Positions 8,659 through 17,692 of a stretch of DNA of 64,000 bases are shown here, piece after piece. The notes under the pieces were generated by a model, which had not been told where the DNA came from, made no database searches, and saw only the letters and a program-made list of their open reading frames with translations. Position 1 is the stretch's first letter, and each line of letters starts with the position of its first letter. A program made the position numbers and the translations under genes. The DNA is taken from contig JAVEDP010000030.1 in NCBI GenBank assembly GCA_030841085.1, positions 1 to 64,000 of the forward strand, written 5' to 3'. The stretch is from Pyrinomonadaceae bacterium. GTDB taxonomy: Bacteria > Acidobacteriota > Blastocatellia > Pyrinomonadales > Pyrinomonadaceae.

Positions 8659-9837
8659 GTGAAACGAATCTTGCCCTTCGCCGCTCGGGCCCTGCGCTCC
8701 GTCCCCCTCCTGATAATTTTTCTTCTTTGCTGTGCAAGCTTTCAAGCCCAATCCTTCATTGATGCCGCAAAGTCTGCGGAGATGGACCAGGGTCGCATCG
8801 AGCGCGCCAAAGCGCTGATGGCTGCGCACCAGTTAGAGACGGCCGCCTCGGAGCTCGAATCTGTTAGGGCCGCCACCAAAGAGCAGGCACTTCGCAATAT
8901 CACTTCAGTGATGCTGATGAATGTTTACCTGGAAGCAGGGAACTATATGCGGGCCGAGGCGCTGCTCGAGGAAAGCTTCAAATCCGACGCCGGCCGTAAT
9001 GAAGATTCGTTGCGGACTTATTTTGCTCTTGCCGGGCAGGCCGTTAACGGCGCTCGTGGCCACCTTGCGCGTTATCGTAGTTTTGGCATTAACATCGCGG
9101 ATGCAAACCTCCAGCCCGAAGCGGCGACCGATTTGAATCGCTTGCGAACGCTGATCGAGCGCATGGTCGCGCAGGCCAAAACGATAGCCAATGAGCGCAA
9201 GGCTTACGACTCGCTATCGTTGTTGGAAGATGTGCTCGGACTACGCCTGGCACTGGCAAGGGACGCGGAAGATCAAGCCGCCTGGTCAGGAGAATATTCG
9301 AGTGTGCGCGAGGTTTTAGCATCGTCACAAACGCAGGTTGCTTCCCTTGGTGCAATGCCCGTCCTGTCGCCTCGCAAACCAGCAACAGCTGCGAACAATA
9401 CGACAGCTTCCGGCACGACCGCGAAGGACATCGGAGTTGCGCAGCCGCAATCCGAATCAAATCACGCCGCTGATAACACCTCGATCGAACAGCAATCCGA
9501 ACAACCTGTTGCTGGACCAAACCTCGGGCCAACTCCAGCCATCGGTTCTGAAACTACCAAACCTATCGACAAAGGATCGCTGAACGCGATCGCATCGAGA
9601 AGGGTGACGCCACGCTATCCGCCGGTTGCTCGACAGATGGGAATGGCCGGCATGGTCCGCGTGTATGTGGTCATCGATGAGAACGGCAAGGTCATCGAAA
9701 TTCCCAAGTCCGAGGGACCGGCCATCTTGCGCACGGCCGCGGAAAGCGCGGCCAGGCAATGGGTTTTTGCGCCTTCGCTTAGCGCAGGCCAGCCCGTTCG
9801 CTTCAGTGGCTACATAGATTTTAACTTCACTCTTTAG
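8659..9837 (+). CDS. Exported TonB C-terminal domain protein
   Basis: 392-aa protein with an N-terminal signal sequence (hydrophobic VPLLIIFLLCCASFQAQS after a basic start). Then comes an Ala-rich helical region (about 40-230) resembling tetratricopeptide-type helices, a Ser/Thr/Gln/Asn-rich linker (about 230-300), and a TonB C-terminal domain (about 305-392) with VTPRYPPVARQMGMAG, YVVIDENGKV and AARQWVFAP. It starts at GTG 8659 with AGGAG at 8647-8651. Canonical TonB spans the inner membrane; here the only hydrophobic segment looks cleavable, so it may act wholly in the periplasm. No ExbB/ExbD genes are nearby. The role is unknown. Confidence 0.8.
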   Translation: MKRILPFAARALRSVPLLIIFLLCCASFQAQSFIDAAKSAEMDQGRIERAKALMAAHQLETAASELESVRAATKEQALRNITSVMLMNVYLEAGNYMRAEALLEESFKSDAGRNEDSLRTYFALAGQAVNGARGHLARYRSFGINIADANLQPEAATDLNRLRTLIERMVAQAKTIANERKAYDSLSLLEDVLGLRLALARDAEDQAAWSGEYSSVREVLASSQTQVASLGAMPVLSPRKPATAANNTTASGTTAKDIGVAQPQSESNHAADNTSIEQQSEQPVAGPNLGPTPAIGSETTKPIDKGSLNAIASRRVTPRYPPVARQMGMAGMVRVYVVIDENGKVIEIPKSEGPAILRTAAESAARQWVFAPSLSAGQPVRFSGYIDFNFTL

Positions 9838-9896
9838 CTCAAACTGATTGCCTACCTTCCAGCGCATCTCTAACAAGCAAAAGCCTTTAGCCAATG

Positions 9897-9925
9897 TTGA
9901 CTTAAAAGTAAGGATTGGTTAAACT
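9897..9925 (+). promoter_or_regulatory. Sigma-70-type promoter ahead of the suf regulator gene
   Basis: TTGACT at 9897-9902 and TAAACT at 9920-9925, separated by 17 bases, 25 bases before the regulator ATG at 9950. The sequence between and around the boxes is A/T-rich and could hold an operator for autoregulation, but no clear palindrome is seen. Confidence 0.5.
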
Positions 9926-9949
9926 GCTTCCGTCCCAGGGATTAAACCA

Positions 9950-10438
9950 ATGAAGATATCTGCACAAGAAGAATATGGATTGCGCTGCTTGCTACAGCTT
10001 GCGCGTGCCGATGTGCAGGACGAGTCGTTGACCTTGGCGCAAATTGCGCGACTGGAAGGGATTTCAGTTGCGAATGCCGGCAAGCTGATGTGGATTTTGA
10101 ACAAGGCAGGACTGGTCCAATCGCAGCGCGGTACTAAGGGTGGTTATCGGCTTGCGCGTTCAGCCGGCGACATTCATTTGAACGAAGTTATCAGCGTGCT
10201 CGACGACGAGAGCGTGGAAACCCACTGCAAGAGTTATGCAGGTGTTTTGGATTCATGTGTGCACACCGGCGATTGCGGCATCCGGCCAGTCATAGTTGAA
10301 CTGCATCAGATCGTCGACAACGCATTGTCCGACATCACGCTATCGCAACTGTTGGGGACCGAAGCCAACGTCGACGCGGTCTTACATAAAATTCAGAGTT
10401 CAAGAACCAAATTGGAGAACAATCACGTCCAAGCGTGA
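9950..10438 (+). CDS. Rrf2-family Fe-S-sensing transcriptional regulator (IscR/SufR-like)
   Basis: 162-aa winged-helix regulator. The N-terminus MKISAQEEYGLRCLLQLAR and the recognition-helix region ISVANAGKLMWILNKAGLV with RGTKGGYRLAR are classic Rrf2. Three cysteines at about residues 92-108 (C-x10-C-x5-C, in CKSYAGVLDSCVHTGDC) fit binding of an Fe-S cluster. It sits 27 nt upstream of sufB in the same direction, so it most likely senses Fe-S status and controls the suf operon, as IscR and cyanobacterial or actinobacterial SufR do. The target and the sign of regulation are inferred from context. Confidence 0.9.
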   Translation: MKISAQEEYGLRCLLQLARADVQDESLTLAQIARLEGISVANAGKLMWILNKAGLVQSQRGTKGGYRLARSAGDIHLNEVISVLDDESVETHCKSYAGVLDSCVHTGDCGIRPVIVELHQIVDNALSDITLSQLLGTEANVDAVLHKIQSSRTKLENNHVQA

Positions 10439-10465
10439 CGGCCGCCTAATGCGGTCATAATACAA

Positions 10466-11902
10466 ATGAGCACAGCAGAACTATTAAGCCAGCAGGAATA
10501 CAAATACGGTTTCGTAACTGACATCGAATCCGACGTCATCCCTCGTGGTCTGACGGAAGACACGATTCGTCTAATCGTTGCGAAGAAGAATGAACCTGAC
10601 TGGATGTTGGAGTTTCGCCTGAAGGCGTATCGTCACTGGCTGACCATGACCGAGCCGAAGCACTGGCCGAACATTTCTTATCCTGACATTAACTACCAGG
10701 ACGTTATCTACTACAGCGCGCCCAAGCGCAAGGCTTCTTTAGCCAGCCTCGATGAAGTTGATCCCGAGTTGTTGCGCACGTTCGAGAAGTTAGGCATTCC
10801 GCTAACCGAACAGAAGCAACTTGCCAACGTAGCCGTGGACGCCGTTTTTGACTCGGTTTCGGTGGCCACAACCTACAAAGAGAAGTTGAAGAAGCACGGC
10901 GTAATCTTCTGTTCATTTACGGAAGCGATTCGCGACTACCCCGATCTCGTTAAGAAGTATTTGGGCTCGGTAGTACCGACGAACGATAACTTTTTTGCAG
11001 CGCTTAACAGCGCCGTCTTTTCCGATGGCTCGTTCTGTTTCATCCCTAAGGGCGTGCGCTGTCCGATGGAATTGTCCACGTATTTTCGAATTAATAATTC
11101 CGAATCGGGACAGTTTGAAAGAACGCTGATAATTGCCGAAGAAGGTTCGCACGTTTCCTATCTCGAAGGCTGTACCGCGCCAAAGTTTGATAAAAACCAA
11201 TTGCACGCCGCGGTAGTCGAACTGGTGGCGCTCGACGATGCGCAAATTAAGTATTCAACTGTGCAGAACTGGTATGCGGGCGATGAAGAAGGCGTCGGCG
11301 GTATTTATAACTTCGTGACCAAGCGCGGCAAGTGTGCCGGCCGCAACTCGAAGATTTCCTGGACGCAAGTTGAAACGGGTTCGGCGATAACCTGGAAGTA
11401 CCCTTCGTGCATTTTGCAGGGCGACAACTCGATTGGCGAGTTTTACTCGGTGGCGCTGACTAATCACGCGCAGCAGGCCGACACCGGCACCAAGATGATT
11501 CACCTCGGCAAGAACACGCGCTCGACAATCATCTCGAAAGGGATTGCCGCCGGCAAGTCAAACAACAGCTATCGCGGTTTGGTTAAGGTGATGCCGAAAG
11601 CGGAAGGCGCGCGCAACTACACGCAGTGCGACTCGATGCTGATTGGATCGAATTCTGGCGCGAACACGTTTCCCTATATCGAGGTAATGAACAACAGCTC
11701 GAGCGTTGAGCATGAGGCATCTACTTCGAAGATTAGCGAGGAGCAATTGTTCTATCTTCAGCAGCGCGGCATTTCGCAGGAAGACGCCGTCTCGCTGATC
11801 ATCAACGGTTTCTGTAAGGATGTGTTTTTGCAACTGCCAATGGAATTTGCTGTCGAAGCTCAGCGGTTGCTTGGCTTAAAGCTGGAAGGCAGTGTCGGAT
11901 AA
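10466..11902 (+). CDS. sufB: Fe-S cluster assembly scaffold SufB
   Basis: Scaffold subunit of the SufBC2D complex on which Fe-S clusters are built. It is 478 aa, normal for SufB. Recognised segments include the N-terminal [56 protein letters not shown] and, near the C-terminus, [18 protein letters not shown] and a late segment INGFC. It is the first structural gene after the Rrf2 regulator, and sufC follows after 85 nt of spacer containing GACGCGGAGACGCGGAG-like direct repeats. Confidence 0.97.
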   Translation: MSTAELLSQQEYKYGFVTDIESDVIPRGLTEDTIRLIVAKKNEPDWMLEFRLKAYRHWLTMTEPKHWPNISYPDINYQDVIYYSAPKRKASLASLDEVDPELLRTFEKLGIPLTEQKQLANVAVDAVFDSVSVATTYKEKLKKHGVIFCSFTEAIRDYPDLVKKYLGSVVPTNDNFFAALNSAVFSDGSFCFIPKGVRCPMELSTYFRINNSESGQFERTLIIAEEGSHVSYLEGCTAPKFDKNQLHAAVVELVALDDAQIKYSTVQNWYAGDEEGVGGIYNFVTKRGKCAGRNSKISWTQVETGSAITWKYPSCILQGDNSIGEFYSVALTNHAQQADTGTKMIHLGKNTRSTIISKGIAAGKSNNSYRGLVKVMPKAEGARNYTQCDSMLIGSNSGANTFPYIEVMNNSSSVEHEASTSKISEEQLFYLQQRGISQEDAVSLIINGFCKDVFLQLPMEFAVEAQRLLGLKLEGSVG

Positions 11903-11987
11903 ACGGACGCGGAAGATACGGCGACGCGGAGACGCGGAGATTTTTGCTGCCGTGTAACCGCGTCATAATTTTGAGGAGTAATAATTC

Positions 11988-12764
11988 GTGTTAGAGATCA
12001 AAGATTTACATGCTGGCATCGATGGCAATGAAATCCTAAAAGGGATCAATCTCACCGTAAACAAAGGCGAGATTCACGCCATCATGGGCCCAAATGGCTC
12101 GGGAAAATCGACGCTGGCGAAAGTCTTGGCAGGCCACCCGGCGTATCAGGTTACCAAAGGTGAAGTGCTTTACGAGGGCAAGGACCTGCTGGCGTTGGCC
12201 CCGGATGAGCGCGCGCGATCCGGCATCTTCATGGCGTTTCAATATCCAATCGAGGTCCCTGGTGTGTCGAACGCGCAGTTTCTTCGCCTTGCTTATAACG
12301 AGAAGCGCAAGCACCTCGGCGAAGAAGAACTCGATCCGCTCGAGTTTAAGGATTTATTGAAAGAGCGAGCCAAAGTCGTGGAGATGGACGCCAGTTTCAT
12401 GACGCGTTCTGTGAACGATGGATTCTCAGGCGGCGAAAAAAAGCGCAACGAAATTCTGCAGATGGCTGTGCTTGAACCCAAGCTGGCGGTGCTTGATGAA
12501 ACCGATTCAGGACTCGACATCGACGCGTTAAGGATTGTGGCTGGCGGAGTCAATCAACTTCATAATGCAAACAACGCGGTGATTCTGGTCACGCATTATC
12601 AGCGCTTGCTCGATTACATCGTGCCGCAATTTGTTCACGTGCTGGCCAACGGCCGCATTGCTAAAGAGGGCGGGAAAGAGTTGGCACTCGAGCTCGAACA
12701 AAAGGGTTATGACTGGTTGAAGGCAGCACCGGATTCCAACGGCGCCGGAGCAGGTGTGAATTAG
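11988..12764 (+). CDS. sufC: Fe-S assembly ATPase SufC
   Basis: ABC-type ATPase that drives conformational change in SufBC2D. It is 258 aa. Walker [10 protein letters not shown] lies near residue 35, signature [11 protein letters not shown] near 145, Walker [13 protein letters not shown], and the H-loop is in [11 protein letters not shown]. The SufC-type DETDSGLD is a good family marker. GTG start at 11988 with GAGGAG upstream. The stop is two bases before the sufD ATG. Confidence 0.97.
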   Translation: MLEIKDLHAGIDGNEILKGINLTVNKGEIHAIMGPNGSGKSTLAKVLAGHPAYQVTKGEVLYEGKDLLALAPDERARSGIFMAFQYPIEVPGVSNAQFLRLAYNEKRKHLGEEELDPLEFKDLLKERAKVVEMDASFMTRSVNDGFSGGEKKRNEILQMAVLEPKLAVLDETDSGLDIDALRIVAGGVNQLHNANNAVILVTHYQRLLDYIVPQFVHVLANGRIAKEGGKELALELEQKGYDWLKAAPDSNGAGAGVN

Positions 12765-12766
12765 AG

Positions 12767-14101
12767 ATGGTTATTGAACTTCAAAAAGAGAATCTGTATC
12801 AGGAGGCTTTTCAAGCGCTGCAGAAAAGCCGCGGAGTTGAAAGCTCCTGGCTGGACCGCTTGCGCGAGAACGCCATGGAAAGGTTTGCAGAGTTAGGTTT
12901 TCCCTCGGTTAAGGAAGAGGAGTGGAAATACACAAACGTCGCCGCAATCGCGCGCACTAACTTTCAACCTGCATCTCCTTCGGCGGGAGCGACGCAATTG
13001 GATGCAGAGTTGAAACAACTCGGTTCAGTTCCCGAAGCGCGTTCGAGCCAGTTAGTCTTCGTTGACGGCATTCTGAGAAATGATTTGTCTTCATTAGGCG
13101 CTCTTTCGCAGCAAGTGGTTGCGATCGATTTGGACCAGGCGCTGGCCGATGAACGCTATAGCGAAATTGTGCGCGCGCATCTGGCGCGTCAGGCTGACTA
13201 TGTCGTAAACGGGTTCACTGCACTGAACACGGCGTTCATAAATCGCGGCGCGTTTGTTTACATTCCCAAAGGTGTGCTGGTTGCCGCGCCAATCCATTTA
13301 ATGTTCATCGCGCAAAGTGAGAACACGGCAAACTTTCCCCGTGTTCTGATCGTTGCCGAGGAAAACAGCAGCGCAACCATTGTAGAAAACTATGTAAGCG
13401 TCGAAGAAGCGCGGTATCTGACCAGCCCGGTTGTCGAAGTTGTGCTCGCTGAAGGCGCGCGGCTGGAACATTACAAGGTGCAGCGCGAAAGCGTCGAAGC
13501 GTTTCACGTTGCCACCACGGCTGTTGGTTTGGGAAGGAACTCGAGCTACGACACGACGACGATAACGTTCGGCGCCAAGCTTTCACGGCACGACATCGTA
13601 GTGAACATGGACCACGAAGGAGCAGAGTGTTGGGTCGATGGCCTTTATCTTGTCACTGGCGACCAGCACGCCGACACGCATTCGGTTATCGATCATCGCC
13701 AGCCAAATTGCACCAGTCATCAACTTTACAAAGGGATTCTGGATGGCAAGTCGCGCGCTGTTTTTAATGGCAAAGTTTTTGTGCGGCACAACGCGCAGAA
13801 AACGGACGCTATGCAAACGAACAAGAATTTGCTGCTCTCAAACGAAGCGCGCGTAGACACCAAACCGCAATTGGAGATTTTGGCGGATGACGTCAAATGC
13901 GCACACGGCGCAGCGGTAGGGCAGATTGACGAAGAAGAGTTGTTTTACCTTGAAACTCGAGGCCTTCATCCCGACCTGGGGCGAAATCTGTTGACCTATG
14001 GTTTCGCTGAAGAAGTCATCGCGAAGATCAAACTTGATTCGATCCGTAATGAGCTGGACGAAGCCGTGTTGCATCGGCTGAATGCGAAACTCGAAGTGTG
14101 A
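12767..14101 (+). CDS. sufD: Fe-S cluster assembly protein SufD
   Basis: Partner of SufB in the SufBC2D scaffold, 444 aa. The N-terminus has GFPSVKEEEWKYTNVAAI, typical of SufD. The central beta-helix includes GAFVYIPKGV and EENSSATIVENYVS, and the C-terminal SufBD core has HNAQKTDAMQTNKNLLLS and a conserved His in VKCAHGAAVGQIDEEELFYL. Starts at ATG 12767, tightly coupled to sufC. Confidence 0.96.
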   Translation: MVIELQKENLYQEAFQALQKSRGVESSWLDRLRENAMERFAELGFPSVKEEEWKYTNVAAIARTNFQPASPSAGATQLDAELKQLGSVPEARSSQLVFVDGILRNDLSSLGALSQQVVAIDLDQALADERYSEIVRAHLARQADYVVNGFTALNTAFINRGAFVYIPKGVLVAAPIHLMFIAQSENTANFPRVLIVAEENSSATIVENYVSVEEARYLTSPVVEVVLAEGARLEHYKVQRESVEAFHVATTAVGLGRNSSYDTTTITFGAKLSRHDIVVNMDHEGAECWVDGLYLVTGDQHADTHSVIDHRQPNCTSHQLYKGILDGKSRAVFNGKVFVRHNAQKTDAMQTNKNLLLSNEARVDTKPQLEILADDVKCAHGAAVGQIDEEELFYLETRGLHPDLGRNLLTYGFAEEVIAKIKLDSIRNELDEAVLHRLNAKLEV

Positions 14102-14180
14102 TTCGTGTCCTTGTTACGATATGCAAAGTGGTTGCCGCTAAGTTTTTGACGTCACCCTCCTTATACCGGGAGAAAAAGCA

Positions 14181-14534
14181 ATGAGCATCACTTATGTCGA
14201 GGGAACGGTCAGTGGCCCCAGCGGGAAGAAGACAACCACGGAGTTTCTTGTCGATAGCGGCGCAAAGTACACGCTGTTACCTTTGAAAATCTGGAAAGCA
14301 ATTGGAATCAAACCCACCCGCCGGCTTACTTTTGTGCTCGCTGATGGAACCAAAATTAAGCGTGATATTTCCGAGTGTTACATCGATTTGCCGCAGGGGA
14401 AAACCCATACGCCAGTAGTTTTAGGGAAGGCTGGCGACGAGGCTTTGCTTGGCGTAGTCACACTTGAAGAACTTGGTTTGGTTTTTAACCCGTTTCAGCG
14501 TTCGCTACAGCCGGCTCGCATGATGCTGGCTTGA
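14181..14534 (+). CDS. Retropepsin-like (clan AA) aspartyl protease-family protein within the suf operon
   Basis: 117-aa single-domain protein. The motif FLVDSGAKYTLLP (about residues 26-38) matches the D-[TS]-G-A active-site loop of dimeric retropepsin-like proteases, and LLGVVTLEELGL followed by VFNP (about 92-108) matches the conserved C-terminal psi-loop and strand. There is no signal peptide, so it should be cytoplasmic. It lies 79 nt after sufD and 9 nt before sufS on the same strand, which puts it inside the suf transcription unit. Whether it is proteolytically active, and why it sits here, is unknown. The start at ATG 14181 is preceded by GGGAG. Confidence 0.82.
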   Translation: MSITYVEGTVSGPSGKKTTTEFLVDSGAKYTLLPLKIWKAIGIKPTRRLTFVLADGTKIKRDISECYIDLPQGKTHTPVVLGKAGDEALLGVVTLEELGLVFNPFQRSLQPARMMLA

Positions 14535-14543
14535 TAAAATCTA

Positions 14544-15809
14544 ATGGCAACGATCGAAAAATCAGTCTCAATTGAACGCCAGGTGAACACTGGCTTCGAT
14601 GTCCAACGCATCCGCGAAGATTTTCCGGTGCTGCGTCAGACAGTCAACGGCAAGCCGTTGGTCTACCTCGATAACGCGGCCTCGTCGCAGGTGCCACAAG
14701 TGGTTATCGATCGCGGCAGTATTTACCTCGAAGACGAACATTCAAACATTCATCGCGGTGTTCACTACCTTAGTCAGAAGGCAACGACCGCTTACGAAGG
14801 CGCGCGCGAGAAAGTGAAGCGGTTCATCAACGCGCGTGAGTCGCGCGAATGCATTTTTGTGCGCGGCGCGACCGAAGGCATCAATCTCGTAATGCACGGC
14901 TATGGCCGAAAGTTCATCGGCGCCGGCGATGAGATCATCATCTCGGCGATGGAGCACCACGCCAATATCGTTCCCTGGCAGATGCTCTGCGAAGAGAAAG
15001 GCGCGCGGCTGCGCGTCATCCCGATGAACGACGCAGGAGAGTTGCTGCTTGATGAATATGATGCGCTGCTGAATGAGCGCACGAAGTTCGTTGCCGTAAC
15101 GCATGTCTCAAACGCGCTGGGAACGGTTAATCCGATCAAGCGGATGATCGACCAGGCGCACAAGTATGGCGTGCCGGTTTTAATCGATGGCGCTCAAGGC
15201 GTACCGCACATGCTGGTCGATGTTCAGGATCTTGATTGCGACTTTTACGCGTTCTCGGGTCACAAGATGTTCGCGCCAACCGGCAGCGGCGTGGTTTATG
15301 GTAAAGCTGCGTTGCTGGAAACGATGAACCCGTTTCAGGGCGGCGGCGACATGATCAAGAGCGTCACATTTGAAAAAACAATCTACGGCGATCTGCCGAA
15401 CAAGTTTGAGGCGGGCACGCCGGCAATCGCCTCCCAAATTGGACTGGGCGCCGCAATTGATTATTTGCATACGATTGATCGAAAGCAGGCCGCCGCACAC
15501 GAAGACGAGCTTTTGCGTTATGCCACCGAAAAGCTGAGCGCGATAGAAGGCGTACGCATCATTGGTACCGCTCGCGAGAAGCTGAGCGTTTTGTCTTTTG
15601 TTATCGACGACATTCATCCGCACGACATTGGCACGATCCTCGATCAAGAGGGCATCGCCGTCCGCGCCGGGCATCATTGCGCGCAGCCGGTGATGCAGCG
15701 GTTCAATGTGCCGGCAACCGCGCGCGCTTCGTTTGCTTTCTATAATACGAAAGAAGAGGTTGACGTGCTGGCGCGAACGATTGAGCGAGTTGTTGAGATA
15801 TTTTCGTAA
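14544..15809 (+). CDS. sufS: Cysteine desulfurase SufS
   Basis: PLP enzyme that takes sulfur from L-cysteine for Fe-S assembly. It is 421 aa. N-terminal IREDFPVLRQTVNGKPLVYL with DNAASSQ, PLP-site His pair in SAMEHHANIVPW, Asp in LIDGAQGVPH, Schiff-base Lys in YAFSGHKMFAPTGSG (about residue 241), and catalytic Cys in VRAGHHCAQPVM (about 378). This is the group II (SufS) form. It pairs with SufU downstream, its usual sulfur acceptor where SufE is absent. Confidence 0.96.
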   Translation: MATIEKSVSIERQVNTGFDVQRIREDFPVLRQTVNGKPLVYLDNAASSQVPQVVIDRGSIYLEDEHSNIHRGVHYLSQKATTAYEGAREKVKRFINARESRECIFVRGATEGINLVMHGYGRKFIGAGDEIIISAMEHHANIVPWQMLCEEKGARLRVIPMNDAGELLLDEYDALLNERTKFVAVTHVSNALGTVNPIKRMIDQAHKYGVPVLIDGAQGVPHMLVDVQDLDCDFYAFSGHKMFAPTGSGVVYGKAALLETMNPFQGGGDMIKSVTFEKTIYGDLPNKFEAGTPAIASQIGLGAAIDYLHTIDRKQAAAHEDELLRYATEKLSAIEGVRIIGTAREKLSVLSFVIDDIHPHDIGTILDQEGIAVRAGHHCAQPVMQRFNVPATARASFAFYNTKEEVDVLARTIERVVEIFS

Positions 15810-15817
15810 GGGTAAGT

Positions 15818-15876
15818 CCGATAAACGTTAGTTTGTCGTTTCGTAGCATTTCGACAAGCTGAAGTTTATCGGACAT
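15818..15876. repeat. Inverted repeat, TCCGATAAAC family
   Basis: GTCCGATAAACGTTAGTTTGTCG is followed, ~12 bases later, by CGACAAGCTGAAGTTTATCGGAC, its imperfect complement, forming a long hairpin between sufS and sufU. Related arms occur at 33833-33941 and a half arm near 22852-22880. Lacking a U-tract, it does not look like a terminator. Confidence 0.75.
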
Positions 15877-15884
15877 TTAATTTC

Positions 15885-16334
15885 ATGTCAGAACTTAGCG
15901 AGCTATACCAACAGGTCATCCTGGACCACAATAAAAAGCCGCGGAATTTTCGCAAGCTCGAGAGCGCGAACCATTCGGCGGAAGGCTTCAACCCGCTTTG
16001 CGGCGACCACCTGACCGTTTATTTAAATCTCGAAGACGATGCGGTAAAAGAAATAAGTTTCGAAGGCTCCGGATGCGCCATCTCCAAAGCTGCCGCCAGC
16101 ATGATGACCCAGGCGGTCAAGGGAAAAAGTAAAGAAGACGCCGAACAGCTTTTTACTTCCTTTCATGAGATGGTTACCAGCGATTTGGACGAAGAGAACG
16201 TAGTGGAGCGATTGGGAAACCTCAAGGTATTTTCGGGCGTGCGAGAGTTTCCGGTCCGCGTAAAGTGTGCAACGCTTCCCTGGCACACGATGCACGCGGC
16301 CTTGAATAATGAAGCTCTCGTTTCCACAGAATAA
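15885..16334 (+). CDS. sufU: SufU-type sulfur-transfer protein
   Basis: 149-aa IscU-fold zinc protein that accepts persulfide sulfur from SufS. The three conserved cysteines are in NPLCGDHL, GSGCAISKAAASMM and VKCATLPWHTM, with Asp in CGD as fourth zinc ligand. The insert between the second and third cysteine is typical of SufU and distinguishes it from scaffold IscU. It is the last gene of the suf operon; an intrinsic terminator follows at 16359. Confidence 0.95.
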   Translation: MSELSELYQQVILDHNKKPRNFRKLESANHSAEGFNPLCGDHLTVYLNLEDDAVKEISFEGSGCAISKAAASMMTQAVKGKSKEDAEQLFTSFHEMVTSDLDEENVVERLGNLKVFSGVREFPVRVKCATLPWHTMHAALNNEALVSTE

Positions 16335-16358
16335 AACTTCGGCAAATTGTGAAATTAT

Positions 16359-16384
16359 AACGGTCCCTGGCGGCCGTTTTTTAT
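16359..16384 (+). terminator. Intrinsic terminator after sufU
   Basis: Stem AACGGTC / GGCCGTT (one wobble) closing a small loop and followed by a run of T (16377-16382). It lies 25 bases after the sufU stop and marks the end of the suf operon. Confidence 0.75.
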
Positions 16385-16386
16385 TT

Positions 16387-16470
16387 GTAAAGCAAACTGT
16401 TAGTTTGCGTTGGTGGATAGCGTCCGCGTTGTGTGCCGACCAAGCACCGCAAACTAACAGTTTGCTTTAC
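16387..16470. repeat. Perfect 23-bp inverted repeat, GCAAACTAACAGTTTGC family
   Basis: GTAAAGCAAACTGTTAGTTTGC plus one G (16387-16409) is exactly complementary to 16448-16470. Each arm is itself palindromic (GCAAACT-GTT-AGTTTGC), so the element can fold as one long or two short hairpins. Related copies occur at 42081-42103 (single arm, just before pyrC) and 57482-57546. Confidence 0.88.
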
Positions 16471-16565
16471 AAAATCAGTACCAGCTTCCGTTTTGCGGCT
16501 GCGGAAAAACTCAGTGCGCATGCAATAATATTTCCGCTCCATCAAATCCAGTAAGGCATTCCAGA

Positions 16566-17675
16566 GTGTTGATAACTTCTGTAGAACTCCGCGAAATTCG
16601 TCTGCCGTTAGTGCATCCGTTTGAGACGAGCTTTGGTCGGACCACCGAGAGACGCATTATCCTGGTTCGCGTGACTGACAAGAATGGGCAGCAAGGTTGG
16701 GGCGAGTGCACGGCTGGCGAAGGCCCATTCTATTGCGAAGAATGGACCGAAAGCGCGTGGGCGACGCTCAAAACTTTTCTCGCGCAAATTGTCGTCGGCA
16801 AGGAGATTCAAAACGCCGCGCATGTTTGGAAGCTAATGCAGCCAGTGCGCGGCAATCGCATGGCCAAGGCCGCAATTGAAACGGCCTGTTGGGATCTTGA
16901 AGCCAAACAACTCGGCGTGCCGTTGTGGCAACATTTGGGCGGTGAGCGGCGTGAGATACCATGCGGTGTTTCGATCGGTATTCAGCAAACACCTGGAGAT
17001 TTGCTTGAGAAGATCGAAAGGGAATTGGCGGCCGGCTACCAACGCATCAAGATCAAAATCAAGCCAGGCTGGGATGTGAATATTGTTCAGCTCATGCGCG
17101 AGCGATTTTCTGATATTCACCTGATGGTCGATGCGAATTCAGCCTACACGTTGGCCGACGTAGATTTGTTTCGAAAGTTAGATCAGTTTGAGTTAATGAT
17201 GATTGAGCAGCCATTGGCCCACAATGATATTTTCGATCATGCAGCGTTGCAGCAGCAGATTAAGACTCCGGTCTGTCTCGACGAATCCATTCGCTCAAGC
17301 GCCGACGCCGAACACGCGATCGCGCTTGGTGCTTGCCGCGTTATCAATGTGAAACTGGGGCGGGTTGGGGGCCACGCACAGGCAAGAGAAGTAGAGAAAG
17401 TCTGTCGCACCGGCAATATCCCAGTCTGGTGTGGCGGCATGCTCGAGTCCGGTATTGGCCGCGCGCACAACATCGCGATGGCGACGCTTGCCGGATTTTC
17501 TTTGCCGGGCGATGTCTCGGCCAGCTCGCGGTATTGGGAAGAAGACATTATCGATCCGCCGGTTACTGTCAGCACCAATGGAACAATTACCGCTCATGAA
17601 AAACCGGGTATTGGATTTGACGTAAATCTTTCAAGAATTGAAAAACTAACTGTTAGAAAAGAAGTCATTGGCTGA
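16566..17675 (+). CDS. menC: Enolase-superfamily o-succinylbenzoate synthase / N-succinylamino acid racemase-like protein
   Basis: 369-aa TIM-barrel enzyme of the muconate-lactonising subgroup. Catalytic Lys pair in [11 protein letters not shown] (about residue 160), metal ligands Asp in LMVDANSAY, Glu in MIEQPL and Asp/Glu in CLDESIRS, second Lys in [10 protein letters not shown]. This fits the MenC family with OSBS and N-succinylamino acid racemase activities. No other men genes are present; instead an M20-family hydrolase follows after 17 nt. Racemase plus M20 desuccinylase is a known pairing for D-amino acid conversion, so racemase function deserves equal weight. GTG start at 16566. Confidence 0.85.
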   Translation: MLITSVELREIRLPLVHPFETSFGRTTERRIILVRVTDKNGQQGWGECTAGEGPFYCEEWTESAWATLKTFLAQIVVGKEIQNAAHVWKLMQPVRGNRMAKAAIETACWDLEAKQLGVPLWQHLGGERREIPCGVSIGIQQTPGDLLEKIERELAAGYQRIKIKIKPGWDVNIVQLMRERFSDIHLMVDANSAYTLADVDLFRKLDQFELMMIEQPLAHNDIFDHAALQQQIKTPVCLDESIRSSADAEHAIALGACRVINVKLGRVGGHAQAREVEKVCRTGNIPVWCGGMLESGIGRAHNIAMATLAGFSLPGDVSASSRYWEEDIIDPPVTVSTNGTITAHEKPGIGFDVNLSRIEKLTVRKEVIG

Positions 17676-17692
17676 TAATTGTTCGAATTCTT

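Noticed and set aside
9897-9949. A defined Rrf2 operator in the suf promoter
   Set aside because: The region is A/T-rich between good promoter boxes, but no convincing palindrome matches known IscR or SufR sites.
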